Source: Methanobacteriota archaeon (GTDB lineage: Archaea; Halobacteriota; Methanomicrobia; Methanomicrobiales; Methanoculleaceae). From it: DNA of 64,000 nt. A model generated the notes under the pieces. That model was not told where the DNA came from and did not search any database. It saw nothing but the letters and a program-made list of their open reading frames with translations. The stretch spans positions 124,001 through 188,000 of the forward strand of contig JAENYE010000001.1 of assembly GCA_016841955.1 (NCBI GenBank), given 5' to 3'. The translations under genes were made by a program, and so were the position numbers. Below are positions 17,876 to 28,144 of the stretch, piece by piece (positions within the stretch are counted from its first letter, which is position 1; the number at the start of each line of letters is the position of its first letter).

Positions 17876-19074
17876 TCATTTCTGCCGCATCGCATCGACC
17901 GGGGCCAGTTGAGAGGCAATCCATGCCGGGTAGAACCCGGCGGCGATGCTGGTTGCGATGCCGAACGCCATTCCGAAGGCTATGAACCCGACCGCGCTCT
18001 GGTCGAAGACCGTGAAGTTCTCGCCGAAGGTCGTCCCGGCCGTGAAGACCTCGACCGCGGCGAGGCTGATCAGGTAGCCGGAGACGGCGCTCGCGATGCC
18101 GCCGATGATGCTTCCGATGAGCCCGAGGATCGTCGCCTCATAGAGGAACATCCGGAGAACCTCCCGCCGCAGCGCCCCGAGGCTGCGCATGACCCCGATC
18201 TCCCGGATGCGCTCGGTCACCGAGATGTACATGACGTTGAGGATGTTGACGGCGGCGACGATGAGGGATATCCCTCCGATCCCGACAAGAAACGCCGTGA
18301 TCTGCTGGTAGATCTCCTCGTACTGTCGGAGCATGTCGCGCGAATCGAATACGTCCACAATATCCTCGCGCCGGTTAATCCGGTTCTCGATCGCATCCTT
18401 CACCGCGTCGATCTGCTCCACGTCGCCGACCCGGACGATGACCATCGGGTAGGCATCGTTGGCCCCGAAGTGGCTCTCGTACCAGTCGTCGGGGACGACG
18501 ATCGCGTAGTCGGGGTTGATATCGGCGGCAAACCCGCGCTCCGCAAGCACGCCGGCCACCCGGATGCTCTCGTTCCCGATCGTGATCTTCGAACCCGGGG
18601 CTATGTCGTACTCCGCGGCAAGGTAGGTCCCGACGAGCGCGCCCGGCTGGTTCTGCCGTGGGTACTGCCCTTCCGCGAGTTCGAGCAGGATAGGGATATC
18701 GTCCGATGCAAGCCCGATGATCTGGGTATACCCGCTCTCGCCGCGGCCGAACTCCACCTCGTCGGCTCCCTGGAGCACCGGGATCGTGCGGTGCGGGTTT
18801 GCCGCCCGCCGGATCTCCTCGACCTCGCGGGCGGGGATGGCGGCGTCCACCGCCGTCCGCGGGTCTCCGGCGAAGGTCCCGCCGATCGCGGTGTGCGGCG
18901 TGATCACGACGGTGTCGCCGACGTCGGTGATGATGTTCGCGACAAGGAGGTTGATGCTGTTGCCCATGATGCCGAGAGAGGCGATGGCGATCACCCCGAT
19001 GACGATCCCGATGATCGAGAGCGCCGAGCGTATCCAGTGCCTTCGCAGGTTCCTGACCGCGAACGAGAAGAACA

Positions 19075-19078
<4 letters not shown>
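17876..19078 (-). CDS. MacB/FtsX-type ABC transporter permease (first of pair)
   Basis: This 400-residue paralogue of the next gene shares the R-N-L-R-R-H-W-I-R-S start, the extracytoplasmic domain and the E-I-G-V-M-R-S-L-G-A cytoplasmic coupling motif after the second helix. The ATG overlaps the upstream ATPase stop (ATGATG at 19078-19073), which indicates translational coupling. Its ectodomain differs from its paralogue enough to suggest an old duplication and an obligate heterodimer. The substrate is unknown; MacB relatives export peptides, macrolides or lipoproteins. Confidence 0.9.
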
Positions 19079-19743
<665 letters not shown>

Positions 19744-19748
19744 CGTCG

Positions 19749-20921
19749 TTACGTCCGTCTCCAGGAGTAATAGATTGCCCCGGCGATCCCGAGCGCGACC
19801 AGCGCGACGACGACGATCCCGGCGACCGGGAGGCCGCCGTCCCGCTCTTCGAGGGGCGCCGCGGCGCTGTCGATCCCGACCAGCGTCGTTGCGGTGTAGC
19901 GGTTGCCGTCGTCGTCCCGGTACTCGACGACGACCGGGACCTCGGTCACGCCCGCGTCGGCCTTAAACGTCACCTCGAACGTTGAGATGTCGTCGGGGTC
20001 GAGGGTCCCGACGACGTAGACCCGGAACGGGTCGGTGGGGGTCGCGGGCGCGCCGGGGGTGACGAGCACCGACCGGGCGGACTCGAGGCCCGCGTTCATG
20101 ACGTCGCCCACGATCCGGTACCCGCCGGCGATGGGCGTGACCTCGACGTTGGTGATGACGGGGTCGGCCTGCCGCTTGTCCTCGCCGAAGACGATCGGGA
20201 GCGCGAGGTCGGCGGTGTGGGTGTTGATCCCGTTGCGCCAGACCACCTGGAAGGTGGCGGTCGTCTCGGCGGTCGGGGTCAGGTTGAAGACGACGGTCCC
20301 GGACCCGTCGGCGGCGAGAGCGCCGATGAAGGCGCTGGTCGGAGTGACGGTGAAATTCGTCCCCTGCGGGATGACCTGGACGCCGGAAGCGGCGTTCGGG
20401 CGGGGGTTGCCGACCCGGACGGTGATGTCGGCCGTCCTGCCTGCGGCGAAGGCATCCGGTTTTTCGATCACCGACGCGCTGAGCGGGGTGTTCTCGACCT
20501 GGACCGGGACCGGGTAGCGGAGGCTGCCGGCACCGTCGCGGAAGTCAAGCACGAATATGGGGTAGAACGTCCCCTCGCCCCCGTCCGCCCGGACGGTGAA
20601 GGTGAACGTCTTGCTGTTCCCGGCGCCGATCTCCCCGACCGACGCGTAGGATTCGCTCAAGGGGACGACCCCGCTGCCGTAGAGCCGGGCGCTCCGGATG
20701 GCAACGGTCTCGGCACCGTTGTTCTGGATCGCGACCGTCAGCGTCCCGGTGTCGCCCTTCATCAGGACCGGGGGGTCGAGCGAGGAGGACGTCACGGTGA
20801 TGTCCGCAGGGCCGGCGCTGACGGCAGGCGCGAGAATGCAGAGCGCAGTAAGCAGTCCCAGCAGGACCACCAGGCAGGAGTATCCCTTCCTGCCTTCTCC
20901 GGACAGGCATTTGCCGACCAT
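19749..20921 (-). CDS. COG1361 (CARDB-like) membrane-anchored extracellular protein A
   Basis: This is a 390-residue exported protein: N-terminal basic segment plus hydrophobic signal (about 14-36), three or so Ig-like beta-sandwich units of the COG1361/CARDB type, and a C-terminal transmembrane helix (about 365-386) ending W-R-R-T. The protein would sit outside the membrane, tethered at its C-terminus. It is the first gene of the exporter operon, in the position that a MacA-type adaptor occupies in bacteria; an adaptor or substrate-capturing role is inferred. Large parts match the protein encoded at 22582-23718, including R-P-N-A-A-S-G-V-Q-V and D-K-R-Q-A-D-P-V-I-T. Confidence 0.85.
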   Translation of the reverse strand: MVGKCLSGEGRKGYSCLVVLLGLLTALCILAPAVSAGPADITVTSSSLDPPVLMKGDTGTLTVAIQNNGAETVAIRSARLYGSGVVPLSESYASVGEIGAGNSKTFTFTVRADGGEGTFYPIFVLDFRDGAGSLRYPVPVQVENTPLSASVIEKPDAFAAGRTADITVRVGNPRPNAASGVQVIPQGTNFTVTPTSAFIGALAADGSGTVVFNLTPTAETTATFQVVWRNGINTHTADLALPIVFGEDKRQADPVITNVEVTPIAGGYRIVGDVMNAGLESARSVLVTPGAPATPTDPFRVYVVGTLDPDDISTFEVTFKADAGVTEVPVVVEYRDDDGNRYTATTLVGIDSAAAPLEERDGGLPVAGIVVVALVALGIAGAIYYSWRRT

Positions 20922-21035
20922 TATTTCATTCCCTCCGTTATCGTCAGTCCGTTATAGCCGTTTGGATCCCGTGCAGCCGGCTCCTCCCCCACCGAAGGCC
21001 CTCCCGCTGTGGCAGCCGGTTCTCGTGCGATTCCC

Positions 21036-21095
21036 ATACAGATTGGTACGGAGAGCCCGGGAGTTCAAGATTCTCCCGTATATGTACGGGATTTA
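21036..21095. promoter_or_regulatory. Palindromic promoter/operator region of the bat regulator
   Basis: Two nested inverted repeats occur here: GGGAG-9 bases-CTCCC (about 21059-21077) and CCCGTatatgTACGGG (about 21075-21090), the second overlapping a TATA-like ATAT core. The same segment is almost perfectly conserved in inverted orientation at about 56555-56625 in front of the deleted gene copy, while flanking bases differ more. Conservation of both palindromes in a dead copy fits a binding site for the regulator or a regulator family member. The claim of binding is inference. Confidence 0.5.
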
Positions 21096-21120
21096 TAGGG
21101 AACGGGGTTCCACGCGAAGT

Positions 21121-21804
21121 ATGCGCAAGATGACCGTCGAGGTCTGCCCGAAGGACCCGCTGATGGACATTCCTGCAGATGCAGAGGACCTCAACCAGGC
21201 GATGAACCGGTTCATGAACAGGGTCGAATCCTTGAGACTCATCGAGATGCTCAGAGTAGACTTCGAGCGGGGGGAGGAGACGCTGGTCGCCGAGATCACG
21301 ATGAAAGAGGGATACACCATCGGCGATCTCGAGTTCCCGGAAGTCCTGGGGTCTATCGAGGTGCTCAGTGCCGACGGCAGAACCTACACCTGTTTTATCC
21401 GGTGCGTCGTCCGGGACGAGTTCCTGCGGGAGAAGATGCGCGAGTTCGACCTGGACATTATCTGGACTTCTCCCATATACAAATCCCGCGACCTGTTCGT
21501 CTACACCTGCATCGGCGATGGCGAGAACCTGAACCGGGTCCTCCGCCTCATGTCCACCTACGGGGAGGTCCAAAACGTCATCTTCGAGGAGGCCTCCTTC
21601 TCCGGGAACGATCCGCTCTCACGGCTCACTCCCCGGCAGAAGGACCTGCTGATCGCGGCAAAACAGCATGGCTACTACGAGTACCCCCGCAGGATCAACA
21701 GCCAGCAGCTGGCAGAGAAAGTGGGTATCAGCAAGGCCACCGCGATCGAGCACCTGCGAAAGGCAGAGGCGCGGCTCATCTCCATGCTCCTCGCCGGCTA
21801 CTGA
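21121..21804 (+). CDS. Bat-type helix-turn-helix transcription regulator
   Basis: The 227-residue protein has a sensor-like N-terminal part (about 1-150) and a C-terminal HTH_10 (bat) domain: L-T-P-R-Q-K-D-L-L near 165, then G-Y-Y-E-Y-P-R-R-I-N and a recognition helix around K-V-G-I-S-K-A-T-A-I-E-H-L-R-K. Such regulators respond to ligands or redox state and are widespread in methanogens and haloarchaea. ATG 21121 is chosen from several in-frame starts (21082, 21130). It lies divergent to COG1361 gene A and between the two exporter modules, so it probably controls one or both. A deleted copy with the same upstream region is at 56325-56625. Confidence 0.88.
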   Translation: MRKMTVEVCPKDPLMDIPADAEDLNQAMNRFMNRVESLRLIEMLRVDFERGEETLVAEITMKEGYTIGDLEFPEVLGSIEVLSADGRTYTCFIRCVVRDEFLREKMREFDLDIIWTSPIYKSRDLFVYTCIGDGENLNRVLRLMSTYGEVQNVIFEEASFSGNDPLSRLTPRQKDLLIAAKQHGYYEYPRRINSQQLAEKVGISKATAIEHLRKAEARLISMLLAGY

Positions 21805-21910
21805 CGGCAGGCGCCGCCTTGTTCCGGTAAACTGTTCACGTCCGCGGGCGTTCAGGGCGCGGATCGATCGGGAGCATCTTCGCGGTGCTCCCGGCCGCGA
21901 ATGAAAAACG

Positions 21911-22585
21911 TCATATCAGTCTCCCGTCCACGATCCGGATTATGCGGCGGGCATATGCGGCGACCCCGGGGTCGTGGGTGACCATGACGATCGTCTTCCC
22001 TTCGCGGTTCTCTGCGGCGAGCAGGTCCATGATGGCGGTCCCGGTCTTCGAGTCCAGGTTGCCGGTCGGCTCGTCGCAGAGGAGGAGATCGGGGTCGTTG
22101 GCGAGCGCCCGGGCGATCGCCACCCGCTGCTGCTCACCCCCCGAGAGCTCGCCCGGCCTGTGAGAGAAGAGGCGGTCGTCAAGGTGCATCATCCGCAGGA
22201 CCTCGATCGCCCGCCGCCGGCTCTCCTCCCTGCCGGTGGTGAGGACGATGGGAAACTCGACGTTCTCGATCGCCGAGAGGAGCGGGATCAGGTTGAACTG
22301 CTGGAAGACGAACCCGATGCGGTCCCGCCGGAGCCGGGTGAGGTCGTCGTCGCTCATTCTCGAGATCTCCTGCCCGGAGAGGTAGATCTTCCCGGCGGTC
22401 GGGACGTCGAGACAGCCCATCATGTTCAAGAGCGTCGACTTCCCGGAGCCCGAGGGCCCCATCACGGCGATGAACTCGCCCGCGTCAACGGTGAGGGAGA
22501 CATGGTCGAGTGCCACGACGTCGCCGGCGGGGAGGGGATAGATCTTGGTGACCTCCTCGAACAGGAGGATGGGTTCGCCGTTCAT
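21911..22585 (-). CDS. LolD/MacB-type ABC transporter ATP-binding protein (B)
   Basis: The 224-residue ATPase is a close paralogue of the one at 19075-19743: the same Walker [10 protein letters not shown], the Q-Q-F-N-L-I-P-L-L stretch, an L-S-G-G-E-Q signature and an [13 protein letters not shown] Walker B. It overlaps COG1361 gene B by ATGA. No permease gene follows; instead the convergent bat regulator ends 107 bases away. It must therefore share the two permeases of the downstream module or use ones elsewhere. Confidence 0.93.
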   Translation of the reverse strand: MNGEPILLFEEVTKIYPLPAGDVVALDHVSLTVDAGEFIAVMGPSGSGKSTLLNMMGCLDVPTAGKIYLSGQEISRMSDDDLTRLRRDRIGFVFQQFNLIPLLSAIENVEFPIVLTTGREESRRRAIEVLRMMHLDDRLFSHRPGELSGGEQQRVAIARALANDPDLLLCDEPTGNLDSKTGTAIMDLLAAENREGKTIVMVTHDPGVAAYARRIIRIVDGRLI

Positions 22586-23718
22586 CGCCGCCGTCTCCTG
22601 ACGTACCAGAGAACCGCCAGTGCGGCGGCGATTACCAGCACTCCAACGACGACTGCCGGGACCGGCACTCCGGCAGCGGGGGTCTCTTCTCCGGTGCGGT
22701 TCTCGAGCGAGATCGGCCGTGCAGCAGTGTAGAGGTTGCCGTCGTCGTCCCGGTACTCGACGACGAGCGGGACCTCGGTCACGTCCGCGTCGGCCCGGAA
22801 CGTCACCTCGAACGTTGAGATGTCGTCGGGGTCGAGGGTCCCGACGACGTAGACCCGGAAGGGGTCGGTGGGCGTCGCGGGCGCGCCGGGGGTGATGAGC
22901 ACCGACCGCGCGGGCTCGAGGCCTGCGTTCATGACGTCGCCCGTCGCCCGGTAGATGCCCCCCTCCGCGGCGACCTCGACATTGGTGATGACGGGGTCCG
23001 CCTGCCGCTTGTCGTCACTGAAGGCGACCGGCAGCACCAGGTCGGCGGTGTGGGTGTTGATCCCGTTGCGCCAGACCACCTGGAACGTGACGTTCGTCTC
23101 GGCGGTCGGGGTCAGGTTGAAGAGAACGGTCCCGGACCCGTCAGGTTCCAGGCCGCCGAGGAACCCGCTCGAGGGGGTGACGGTGAAATTCGTCCCCTGC
23201 GGGATCACCTGGACACCGGAGGCGGCGTTCGGGCGAGGGTTGCCGACCAGGATGGTGATGGCGGCCTCCCTCCCGGCGGCGAAGGCGTCAGGCCTTTGGG
23301 CCACCGATGCCTTGAGCGGGGTGCCGTCGACCCTGACCGGGACCGGGTGGCTGAGGGTCCCGTTCTCCCGGAGGTCGAGGGAGAAACGCGGGTAGTAGGT
23401 CCCGTTGGGAGCGTCCGCCCGGACGGCGAAGGTGAACGTCCGGTTGAGGCCCGCCCCGATATCCCCAACCGAAAGGTAAGGTTCGCTTGCCGGGACGACA
23501 CCGTCCTCGTAGAGGCGGGCCCCGCCGAGCGGGACGGTCGAGGGGCCGGTATTCTGCACGGCGACCGTGACGGTCCCCGCGTCGCCCGGCATCAGGACCG
23601 CCGGGTCGACCGCAGCGGACGTCACCGTCATGTCTCCCGGGGCCGCGACGGCGGGGGAGACGAGGAGGCATACCAGGATGAGCAGGGCCGGGACGGGCCC
23701 GGGACGATCGGTTCCCAC
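22582..23718 (-). CDS. COG1361 (CARDB-like) membrane-anchored extracellular protein B
   Basis: This is a 378-residue paralogue of COG1361 gene A: signal peptide (about 8-26, ending A-V-A-A), the same series of beta-sandwich units, a C-terminal helix and a final R-R-R-R-R stop-transfer. Several stretches are nearly identical to gene A at the DNA level (for example around 22800-22920 against 19965-20090), which suggests recent duplication or gene conversion. The start is taken as GTG 23718; no strong ribosome-binding site is seen and a slightly later start is possible. It is cotranslated with ATPase B. Confidence 0.83.
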   Translation of the reverse strand: MGTDRPGPVPALLILVCLLVSPAVAAPGDMTVTSAAVDPAVLMPGDAGTVTVAVQNTGPSTVPLGGARLYEDGVVPASEPYLSVGDIGAGLNRTFTFAVRADAPNGTYYPRFSLDLRENGTLSHPVPVRVDGTPLKASVAQRPDAFAAGREAAITILVGNPRPNAASGVQVIPQGTNFTVTPSSGFLGGLEPDGSGTVLFNLTPTAETNVTFQVVWRNGINTHTADLVLPVAFSDDKRQADPVITNVEVAAEGGIYRATGDVMNAGLEPARSVLITPGAPATPTDPFRVYVVGTLDPDDISTFEVTFRADADVTEVPLVVEYRDDDGNLYTAARPISLENRTGEETPAAGVPVPAVVVGVLVIAAALAVLWYVRRRRR

Positions 23719-23847
23719 ACGGGAGAATGGAGAGAGCCTCTACTTCAACGTTACCCCCGCACGGCCCGGGGGCCGGCATAAAACCTTTGACGGCAGAGAG
23801 CGATACCTCTGGAGACAACCGTTCCCCGCCGGGGATCCGAGGAGAGC

Positions 23848-25470
23848 ATGGGACAGAACAAGATCGTTATCATCGGCCACAGGCAACCCGACACCGACAG
23901 CATCTGCAGCGTCATCGGCTACGCCGAACTCTTGAACCACGCCGAACCGGGGAAGTACGTCCCCGCCCGGTGCGGGGAGGTGAGCCCGGAGACGAGGTTT
24001 GCGCTCGAAACGTTCAACGCCGAGGCGCCGGTCTACATAGCAAGCGTCGAGCCCACCGTATCGGATATACCGCTTGATACCCGGAGCGTCCGGCAGGACG
24101 TCCCGACGGTCGACGTCGCCGCCCTGATGGACACCTACGACATGCGGAACATGCCGATCACGGACGGGAACGATACCCTGGTCGGCCTCGTCAGCGAGTA
24201 CGGTCTCGCCCGGGCCTATGTCCGGAAGAACCCCCGGGAGCAGCTCTCGCTCATCCCGATGCCGCTCGAGACCCTCGCCCGCATCCTCGACGCCCGGACG
24301 GTCGTGCCGGCGCGCGAGACGCTCGGTGAAGGCCGGGTCTACACCGTCATCGACGCCCTGCACGTCACCCTCTCCCGGATGACGCCCGAAGATATCGCGA
24401 TCGTCGGGGACAACGAGCCGGCCCAGCTCGCCCTGATATCGGCAGGGGTCGCCGCGCTCATCATCGCCGAAGGGGCGCCGGTGGGCGAGCGGGTGATCGA
24501 CGCCGCCAGGACGAGAGGGGCCTCGGTGCTCGCGACGACCCTCGACGCCTTCAGCGTCGGCAAGATGATCAGCCTCTCCCTCCCGGCGAGCATGATCATG
24601 GAGACCGACGTTCCCACGGTCCGGATGGAGGACTCGCTCGAGTACGCGAAAAGCGTCGTCTCGAACTCAAAGTTCAGGACGGCCTGCGTCGTCGGGGAAG
24701 GGCGGCAGCACATCGGGCTCATATCCCGGACGACGCTGATGCAGGACGTCCAGAAGTCGGTGATCCTCCTCGACCACAACGAGTACTCCCAGGCCGTGGA
24801 CGGGATCGAGCAGGCGGATATCCTCGAGATCATCGACCATCACCGCCTCGGCGCGATCTCCACCCTCAAGCCGGTGAAGTTCCTCAACGACCCCGTGGGG
24901 TCGACCTCGACGATTGTCGCCAACAAATTCATCGAGGCCTGCGTGGAGCCCACGCCGTCGACCGCCGGGCTCCTCCTCGCGGGGATCCTCTCGGACACGA
25001 TGGTGATGAAACTCTCGACGACCACGCCCGCGGATATCCGGGCGGCGGACTACCTCGCGGAGATCGCCGGGGTCGACCCGGCCGAGTTCGGGCCGGAACT
25101 GATCCAAAAAGGCATGGATCTCGACGCCCTCCCGAAGGAAGAACTCCTCACCCGGGACATGAAGCGCTACAACCTCTTCGGGCGGAGCATCATGGTCTCG
25201 CAGGTGATGACATCGTCGTTTGTGTTCGCAGAGACCCATGCTGGCGAAATCCGGGCCGAACTCGACCACCTGCGGGCGACGATGGGAGTCGACTGCTTCT
25301 TCGCCCTCTTCACGAACGTCTTCGCGAACGCCAGCGACCTCTTCGCCGCCGGGGACGAGGCCTGCATCACCAAACTGGACCTGCGGGACCAGCCCGTCCG
25401 GCTCGAGGGCGTCATGTCCCGGAAAAAGGATTTTATCCCGAAGTTCGGGCAGATGTTCCGGCAGCTCTAG
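23848..25470 (+). CDS. Family II (DHH) manganese-dependent inorganic pyrophosphatase with CBS and DRTGG domains
   Basis: This 540-residue enzyme hydrolyses pyrophosphate. The N-terminal DHH metal site H-R-Q-P-D-T-D-S is at residues 11-18; a first CBS motif (about 70-125), a DRTGG domain (about 130-240) and a second CBS motif (about 245-300) are inserted before the second DHH segment E-I-I-D-H-H near 329-336. The C-terminal DHHA2 domain carries S-R-K-K-D near the end. CBS-containing forms are regulated by adenine nucleotides and DRTGG forms by diadenosine polyphosphates. It stands alone between the exporter cluster and a repeat. Confidence 0.93.
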   Translation: MGQNKIVIIGHRQPDTDSICSVIGYAELLNHAEPGKYVPARCGEVSPETRFALETFNAEAPVYIASVEPTVSDIPLDTRSVRQDVPTVDVAALMDTYDMRNMPITDGNDTLVGLVSEYGLARAYVRKNPREQLSLIPMPLETLARILDARTVVPARETLGEGRVYTVIDALHVTLSRMTPEDIAIVGDNEPAQLALISAGVAALIIAEGAPVGERVIDAARTRGASVLATTLDAFSVGKMISLSLPASMIMETDVPTVRMEDSLEYAKSVVSNSKFRTACVVGEGRQHIGLISRTTLMQDVQKSVILLDHNEYSQAVDGIEQADILEIIDHHRLGAISTLKPVKFLNDPVGSTSTIVANKFIEACVEPTPSTAGLLLAGILSDTMVMKLSTTTPADIRAADYLAEIAGVDPAEFGPELIQKGMDLDALPKEELLTRDMKRYNLFGRSIMVSQVMTSSFVFAETHAGEIRAELDHLRATMGVDCFFALFTNVFANASDLFAAGDEACITKLDLRDQPVRLEGVMSRKKDFIPKFGQMFRQL

Positions 25471-25517
25471 AGCCGCCGGGGCATCCAGGTATTTAGGGCG
25501 CCCAATATTCCCCACCC

Positions 25518-25600
25518 CTTCGCGTTCTTCGCGGCTTCGCGTGAGTTTTTGGTACAGAGGGGCACTACAGCCTCACGCGAAGAGCGCGAAGCCGCGAAGT
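25518..25600. repeat. Palindromic repeat pair (copy 2)
   Basis: Two inverted units of the same family as at 611-839 (CTTCGCGTTCTTCGCGGC.. and its complement) at about 25518-25545 and 25571-25600 can form a stem of roughly 28 base pairs with a 25-base loop. They lie between two genes whose ends face each other (25470 and 25668), so they could act as a bidirectional terminator or as a mobile miniature element. Confidence 0.85.
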
Positions 25601-25667
25601 CCGTGTGGTTACCACTTCTCCGCTTCGTGGCTCCGAAGACCGGAGGTCTTCTCAAGCATGAGAACTC

Positions 25668-26990
25668 TCACTCGTTCTTCTTTTTGAGCATCCCGGCAGC
25701 ATAGCGGGCGAGCCCGTAGACGCCGTCGGTCGAGGGATGGACCTCGACGATGTCGTCGAAGTCGCCGACGGTGATGCCCCGCTTCATCAGGTAGCTGATG
25801 TAGGAGAGGAGGACCGATGCCCCGGGAACGCCGGCGGCGGCCCCGATGAGCCGGCCGCTCCCGGGATCGACCCGGACCTGCGCAAGTCCCGCCCACCCGC
25901 CGGCGACGTCCCAGAACGAGCCGGGGCCGGCGGGGGCCGGGGCCGAGAGGGTGACGCCGCCTTCGGCGCCGACCGTAGCGAAAGCGTAGTCGTAGCGGAG
26001 GCTCATCGCCTGGGGGATGCCCTCATAGTCCATGACGGTGTCGTGGCCGAGGATGTTCTCGGCCGCCACCACGCCCTCCCGGCGGGCCGCGGGAGTAAGG
26101 TAGGGCGGGCCGATGACATCGCCGGCGGCGTAGACACCCTCTGCACTCGTGCGCATCCGCCGGTCCACGATGACGGCACCGTCCGGGCCCTTCTTGAGCC
26201 CCTGGAGCGACTCAGACCGGGGAACGAGCCCGGTGGCGAGCAGGACGGCATCGGCCTCGAGTTCATCGCCGTCGGCGAGCAGGACCGATCGGACCCTCCC
26301 CGCGCCCTCGATGCTTGCGACTGCGGCCTGCTCGCGGATGCCGACCCCGGCCAGGTCGCGCAGCGCGGCGGAGCGCATCTTCGCATCGAGGTCCCCAAGA
26401 AGCCCGTGCCGGGCGACGATCTCGACCCCGGACCCGAACGCCCGGAATATGTGGGCGAACTCCGCCGCCACCACCCCGCCGCCGATGATGACCATGCGGC
26501 GCGGGAGGTCGGGCATCGCGGGGAGCGTCTGGTAGGTGTAGACGCCGGAAAGATCGGTGCCGGGGATGTCGGGGATTGCCGGGCGCGACCCGGTGGCCGC
26601 GAGGACCGCGTCGGCCCGAACCTCCTCATCGTCGATGAAGACCCGGTCCCCCTCCAGCCGGCCTTCGGCGCCGTAGACCACCTCGACCCCGGCCCGGCGG
26701 GTCTCGACATCGAGGACCGAGGAGAGTTTCTCCTGGACCTCGCAGACCCTTCTCCGGATCGCCGGGTAGGAGACGGTCGGGACCGAGTCGAGGATACCGA
26801 GGTCCTTCTGGGTCCGGGCGTACTCGACGAGCCGGGCGACGTCGTTTAAGGCGCAAATTGTCATGCACCGCTCGTGTAGGCACTGTCCGCCGATGCTGCG
26901 CTGCTCGATGAGCCGAACCTCCGCCCCGGCCTGTGCGAGGTGCATCGCCCCGAGCCTTCCCGCGGGTCCGCCGCCGATGACGACAATCAT
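25668..26990 (-). CDS. Pyridine nucleotide-disulfide oxidoreductase (dihydrolipoamide dehydrogenase-like)
   Basis: This is a 440-residue FAD enzyme with G-G-G-P-A-G (6-11), a redox-active disulfide C37-L-H-E-R-C42, a central NAD(P)-binding motif V-I-I-G-G-G-V-V-A-A-E-F and a second FAD motif with Y-A-A-G-D-V. The spacing of the cysteines (C-x4-C) is that of dihydrolipoamide dehydrogenase and mercuric reductase. The C-terminal H-P-S-T-D-G differs from the usual H-P-T-x-x-E active-site base. No 2-oxoacid dehydrogenase genes are adjacent. It probably reduces some low-molecular-weight or protein disulfide; the substrate is unknown. The next gene downstream in transcription is absent and the preceding one is seven bases away. 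Confidence 0.85.
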   Translation of the reverse strand: MIVVIGGGPAGRLGAMHLAQAGAEVRLIEQRSIGGQCLHERCMTICALNDVARLVEYARTQKDLGILDSVPTVSYPAIRRRVCEVQEKLSSVLDVETRRAGVEVVYGAEGRLEGDRVFIDDEEVRADAVLAATGSRPAIPDIPGTDLSGVYTYQTLPAMPDLPRRMVIIGGGVVAAEFAHIFRAFGSGVEIVARHGLLGDLDAKMRSAALRDLAGVGIREQAAVASIEGAGRVRSVLLADGDELEADAVLLATGLVPRSESLQGLKKGPDGAVIVDRRMRTSAEGVYAAGDVIGPPYLTPAARREGVVAAENILGHDTVMDYEGIPQAMSLRYDYAFATVGAEGGVTLSAPAPAGPGSFWDVAGGWAGLAQVRVDPGSGRLIGAAAGVPGASVLLSYISYLMKRGITVGDFDDIVEVHPSTDGVYGLARYAAGMLKKKNE

Positions 26991-26997
26991 GGTTTAC

Positions 26998-27963
26998 CTA
27001 CAGCAGTTCTACGCCCTCGTCCATCGGCATTGAGAGAACCTCGCCGGTGAACCCGTTGACCTCGACGATCTTGCTCCCGCCCCGCACCTGCCAGACCGGC
27101 ACGTAGACGGTCTCGAGGTCGACCCTGACGTTGTTCCGGTCGGGTTTGAGGGTCTTCTCCTCGTAGAAGATTGCGTCGCCCTTCTCGTAGCGGAACCGCA
27201 CCCGCTGGGTGAGCCGGTCGACGACATCCCGGACGAGCTGCTCCTCAACATCCTCCCGCACGAGCCGGGCGGGCACAATCTCGGAGCCGAACGGGACCGG
27301 TCCCCGCTCGACGGTGTCGGGGTCGATCTCCATCTTCATGCCGTTGATGGCGTTGATGGCTCCGGCTCCTTCGGCGTCGAAGGAGATCAGTCGGTCCTTC
27401 ACCTCGCGCTCGCCGGTGCTCACGTAGCGGTAGTTCCAGTACGGGATGAACCGGCACTTCGCCGACCCGTGCAGCCCGGCGATGCCGCAGGCACGCTTCT
27501 CGGCGACCTGCACCGGGAGGTGGGGCAACTCCGGCCCCTCTTCCGGCTCTTCCTCCACCGCCGCGGGGACGGTCTCCACCGGTTCGCGCCGGGTCGCCGG
27601 GGCCGGGCAGCCGAAGTCCAGGACCAGATTCTGCCCGAGCACCTCCGCAAGCACGGTCCGGCCCGCGTAGCGGACGAACTCATCCGCGCCCCACTGGATG
27701 CAGTCCTCCGTCTGCACCCCGGGCACGAGGGTGAAGAGCAGTTTACTGCAGACCAGATCTTCGTCGCCGGTGCGCAGGTGATAGGTCATCGAATCGAAAT
27801 CTTCAATCGTCTCCGGGTCGTTCGAGCAGAGGACCAGCAGGGCGTCTTCGCTCCCGACTGCGGAGAGATCCAGCGGCTCGCCGACCTCCTCGACGTCGTA
27901 GCAGGCCGCTTCGAGGATCCGCTTCAGCACGTTCCGGGCTTTTTCCCGAGTCCCACTCTCCAT
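26998..27963 (-). CDS. Conserved protein of unknown function upstream of the disulfide reductase
   Basis: I do not recognise a named family. The 321 residues divide into an N-terminal alpha/beta region (about 1-125) that reads like a small nucleotide- or restriction-like domain with V-L-C-S-N-D-P-E, an acidic proline-rich linker (about 130-150), and a C-terminal domain with several cysteines (A-C-G-I-A-G) and a final V-Y-V-P-V-W-Q-V-R-G-G that resembles the PepSY-like folding of membrane-associated proteins. It starts at ATG 27963 and ends seven bases before the flavoprotein, so the two are cotranscribed and presumably act together. Confidence 0.6.
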   Translation of the reverse strand: MESGTREKARNVLKRILEAACYDVEEVGEPLDLSAVGSEDALLVLCSNDPETIEDFDSMTYHLRTGDEDLVCSKLLFTLVPGVQTEDCIQWGADEFVRYAGRTVLAEVLGQNLVLDFGCPAPATRREPVETVPAAVEEEPEEGPELPHLPVQVAEKRACGIAGLHGSAKCRFIPYWNYRYVSTGEREVKDRLISFDAEGAGAINAINGMKMEIDPDTVERGPVPFGSEIVPARLVREDVEEQLVRDVVDRLTQRVRFRYEKGDAIFYEEKTLKPDRNNVRVDLETVYVPVWQVRGGSKIVEVNGFTGEVLSMPMDEGVELL

Positions 27964-28144
27964 TCACCGTACAATACCACAGGTAGGTAGAACAAGTTTT
28001 CCCTTCCCCGGCCTGCCCGGCCGGGGGACAGGCCCCGGGAGTCCGCCGGGTGGGGGGCGGTAATACCCCGGGCTCGCGACTGCAACCCCGGGGATCCCCT
28101 TTCGAAGGCAACACTTTTTCCCCTGCCGTGCAAGAGATCTGATA

